In this document: one piece after another, positions 61,807-64,000 of the stretch | Layout: every line of letters starts with the position of its first letter | Position numbering within the stretch: the first letter of the stretch is position 1 | Assembly: GCF_013705725.1 (NCBI RefSeq) | Contig: NZ_CP055481.1 | Location: 1 to 64,000 of the forward strand | Length of the DNA stretch: 64,000 nucleotides | DNA from: Klebsiella sp. RHBSTW-00484 | GTDB taxonomy: Bacteria; Pseudomonadota; Gammaproteobacteria; Enterobacterales; Enterobacteriaceae | Direction: 5' to 3' | The notes under the pieces: generated by a model | The model's input: only the letters and a program-made list of their open reading frames with translations | The model's database searches: none | What the model was told of the DNA's origin: nothing | Translations under genes and position numbers: made by a program

Positions 61807-63195
61807 ATGACTACCGAGATTCGTGCGCTTTACACCCGGCTTCCGGCCATCGATCGCCTACTTCGCGAACCCGCATTTTCCACGCTGCTGACGCAATATG
61901 GCCACTCCCAGACGGTGACGCTGCTGCGCCAGATGCTGGAAGAAGCAAGAGAGCACATCCGCCAGAGCCAGGCGCTACCCAACTGGAGCGATGACTGGTT
62001 GCAGGAAACCACGCGGCGATTAACGCAGACGCAGCAGAGCGCGCTGCGCCCGGTTTTCAATCTGACGGGTACCGTATTGCACACCAATCTGGGCCGTGCC
62101 ATTCAAGCGGAGGCGGCGGTTGAGGCGGTTGCTCAGGCGATGCGTGCGCCGGTAACGCTGGAATACGATCTCGACGATGCCGGACGCGGTCACCGTGACC
62201 GGGCGCTGGCTGAGCTGCTTTGCCGGATAACCGGCGCGGAAGATGCCTGTATCGTCAACAACAACGCGGCTGCGGTGTTGCTGATGCTGGCGGCAACCGC
62301 TAACGGCTGCGAGGTGGTGGTATCGCGCGGCGAGCTGGTGGAAATCGGCGGTGCGTTCCGCATTCCCGACGTGATGCGCCAGGCGGGCTGTATCCTGCAT
62401 GAAGTGGGGACCACCAACCGCACCCACGCCAAAGATTATCGTCAGGCGGTCAATGAAAATACCGGCCTGTTAATGAAGGTGCATACCAGCAACTACAGCA
62501 TCGAGGGCTTCACGAAAGCTGTCGATGAAACCGAGCTGGCCGAGATAGGCCGCGAGCTGAATATCCCGGTGGTGGTTGACCTTGGCAGCGGATCGCTGGT
62601 CGATTTAAGTCACTATGGCCTGCCGAAAGAGCCGATGCCACAAGAGCTGATTGCCGCAGGCGTCAGCCTGGTGAGCTTCTCCGGCGATAAACTGCTGGGT
62701 GGCCCGCAGGCAGGGATTATCGTCGGCAAAAAGGCGCTGATTGCGCAATTGCAAAGCCATCCGCTGAAACGTGCTCTGCGGGCGGATAAAATGACCCTCG
62801 CGGCGCTGGAAGCCACGCTGCGCCTCTATCTGCATCCGGAAAAGCTGGCCGCCGAGCTGCCGACCTTGCGCCTGCTGACCCGCCAGGCGGATGAGATTCG
62901 CCAGCAGGGCGAGCGCGTACTGTCCGTGCTGGCGGCGCATTATGCTGATTTTGACCTGCGGGTTGAGCCATGCCTGTCGCAAATTGGTAGCGGGTCGCTG
63001 CCGGTGGACCGTTTACCCAGCGCGGCGCTAACCTTTACCCCGCGCGATGGTCGCGGCAGCCAACTGGAGGCTTTAGCGGCCCGCTGGCGCTTACTCCCCG
63101 TGCCGGTGATCGGCAGGGTTTATGACGGTCGCCTGTGGCTTGACCTGCGCTGTCTTGAGGATGAAACCCGGTTTATGGAGATGTTATTAAGATGA
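61807..63195 (+). CDS. selA: L-seryl-tRNA(Sec) selenium transferase SelA
   Basis: PLP-dependent decameric enzyme that converts Ser-tRNA(Sec) to Sec-tRNA(Sec) using selenophosphate. ATG 61807 ([19 protein letters not shown]) gives 462 residues, one fewer than E. coli. The PLP lysine Lys295 lies in [14 protein letters not shown], and the N-terminal tRNA-binding domain and [11 protein letters not shown] segment are intact. It overlaps selB by 4 nt (ATGA). It serves the formate dehydrogenases of anaerobic respiration and fermentation, not encoded here. Confidence 0.96.
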   Translation: MTTEIRALYTRLPAIDRLLREPAFSTLLTQYGHSQTVTLLRQMLEEAREHIRQSQALPNWSDDWLQETTRRLTQTQQSALRPVFNLTGTVLHTNLGRAIQAEAAVEAVAQAMRAPVTLEYDLDDAGRGHRDRALAELLCRITGAEDACIVNNNAAAVLLMLAATANGCEVVVSRGELVEIGGAFRIPDVMRQAGCILHEVGTTNRTHAKDYRQAVNENTGLLMKVHTSNYSIEGFTKAVDETELAEIGRELNIPVVVDLGSGSLVDLSHYGLPKEPMPQELIAAGVSLVSFSGDKLLGGPQAGIIVGKKALIAQLQSHPLKRALRADKMTLAALEATLRLYLHPEKLAAELPTLRLLTRQADEIRQQGERVLSVLAAHYADFDLRVEPCLSQIGSGSLPVDRLPSAALTFTPRDGRGSQLEALAARWRLLPVPVIGRVYDGRLWLDLRCLEDETRFMEMLLR

Positions 63196-64000
63196 TTATT
63201 GCCACCGCCGGACACGTTGACCACGGCAAAACCACGCTGCTACAGGCGATCACCGGCATCAACGCCGACCGCCTGCCGGAAGAGAAAGCGCGCGGGATGA
63301 CTATCGATCTGGGCTACGCCTATTGGCCGCAGCCTGACGGACGGGTGCTGGGATTTATCGACGTGCCCGGTCACGAAAAGTTTTTGTCCAACATGCTGGC
63401 TGGCGTTGGTGGTATCGATCATGCGCTGCTGGTAGTGGCCTGCGACGATGGCGTGATGGCACAGACGCGCGAGCATCTGGCAATCCTCCAGCTTACGGGA
63501 AAGCCGACGCTAACCGTTGCGCTAACCAAAGCGGATCGCGTTGAGGCGGCGCGGGTAGAGGAGGTACGGGCGGAAATCGATGCAGTGCTGGCGGAGTTTG
63601 GCTTTACCGATGCCACTTTGTTTGCCACAGCGGCCACGGAAAACCGGGGCATCGCCGAGCTGCGTGAGCATTTGCTTCAGCTCAGTGCGCGGGCGCATCC
63701 GCAGCATCAGCGTTTTCGTCTGGCTCTCGACCGCGCGTTTACCGTCAAAGGCGCGGGGCTGGTGGTCACCGGGACGGCGCTATCCGGAGAAGTGAACGTT
63801 GGCGATACGCTGTGGCTGACCGGAGTGGATAAGCCAATGCGCGTTCGCGGTCTGCACGCGCAGAATCAGCCGGTCGAACAAGCGTGGGCCGGTCAACGCA
63901 TCGCTCTGAATATCGCTGGCGATGCGCAAAAAGAGGCGCTGAATCGCGGCGACTGGCTGCTCTCGGTACCACCGCCGGAAGCGTCCGAACGCGTTATTGT
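63192..64000 (+). CDS. selB: Selenocysteine-specific elongation factor SelB (5' part)
   Basis: Translational GTPase that delivers Sec-tRNA to UGA codons marked by SECIS hairpins. Only the first 269 codons lie inside the window; the gene runs off the right edge and the frame is open to base 64000. The GTPase domain shows G1 GHVDHGKTT (7-15), G3 DVPGHEKF near 58, and G4-like TKAD near 112. EF-Tu-like domain 2 starts near 173 ([27 protein letters not shown]). The C-terminal winged helices that bind SECIS are not included. Confidence 0.95.
   Translation, partial: MIIATAGHVDHGKTTLLQAITGINADRLPEEKARGMTIDLGYAYWPQPDGRVLGFIDVPGHEKFLSNMLAGVGGIDHALLVVACDDGVMAQTREHLAILQLTGKPTLTVALTKADRVEAARVEEVRAEIDAVLAEFGFTDATLFATAATENRGIAELREHLLQLSARAHPQHQRFRLALDRAFTVKGAGLVVTGTALSGEVNVGDTLWLTGVDKPMRVRGLHAQNQPVEQAWAGQRIALNIAGDAQKEALNRGDWLLSVPPPEASERVI

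Overview
The window reads as the chromosome of a member of the Enterobacteriaceae, most likely the Klebsiella/Raoultella group. It opens exactly on the GTG of dnaA, the usual linearisation point, and runs dnaA-dnaN-recF-gyrB-yidA-dgoRKADT in the order known from E. coli. Klebsiella-like traits are the fused alpha-glucoside PTS gene aglA with aglB, an eefABC-type RND efflux operon, and ERIC and BIME/REP repeats between genes. No rRNA, tRNA, CRISPR array, insertion sequence or prophage was recognised. oriC is not included.

Layout. 1-7.2 kb: replication and topoisomerase genes plus a HAD phosphatase. 7.2-12.2 kb: D-galactonate operon. 12.3-17.4 kb: yidR, yidQ, the small heat-shock genes ibpA and ibpB with a sigma-32 promoter and thermometer-like leaders, a dinD remnant, and yidE. 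17.4-27.1 kb: yidP, aglAB, yidL, then an SSS transporter and cytoplasmic sulfatase (yidKJ) and yidHGF. 27.1-31.5 kb: D-serine genes dsdA, dsdX, dsdC and a GNAT enzyme. 31.5-38.8 kb: eefABC behind a Fur-like palindrome and a stem-rich leader, then a Bcr/CflA exporter. 38.9-41.3 kb: murQP behind a well-placed CRP site. 41.5-43.9 kb: yicL, an Rpn nuclease gene with a plausible internal start, and a yicS-like gene. 43.9-48.7 kb: LacI regulator, cellobiose/lactose-family PTS (B-C-A) and a sugar porin, with no hydrolase. 48.9-55.5 kb: yibL, yibT, mtlADR, yibI, yibH. 55.8-60.9 kb: a cassette of PTS IICB, cytoplasmic sulfatase, aldose epimerase and RpiR regulator between yibH and yibF. 61-64 kb: yibF, selA and the 5' part of selB.

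The dominant theme is carbon scavenging: D-galactonate, alpha-glucosides, D-serine, N-acetylmuramate, mannitol, a probable beta-glucoside or chito-oligosaccharide, and two sets of substrates apparently processed by cytoplasmic sulfatase-family enzymes.

The best candidates for something undescribed are (1) the PTS-sulfatase-epimerase-RpiR cassette with an inverted repeat around its -10, which suggests PTS uptake of a sulfated sugar followed by intracellular desulfation; (2) the internal ribosome-binding site and start inside the rpn gene; and (3) the leader of the efflux operon. Start sites were chosen from ribosome-binding sites and remembered family lengths. No database search was run.
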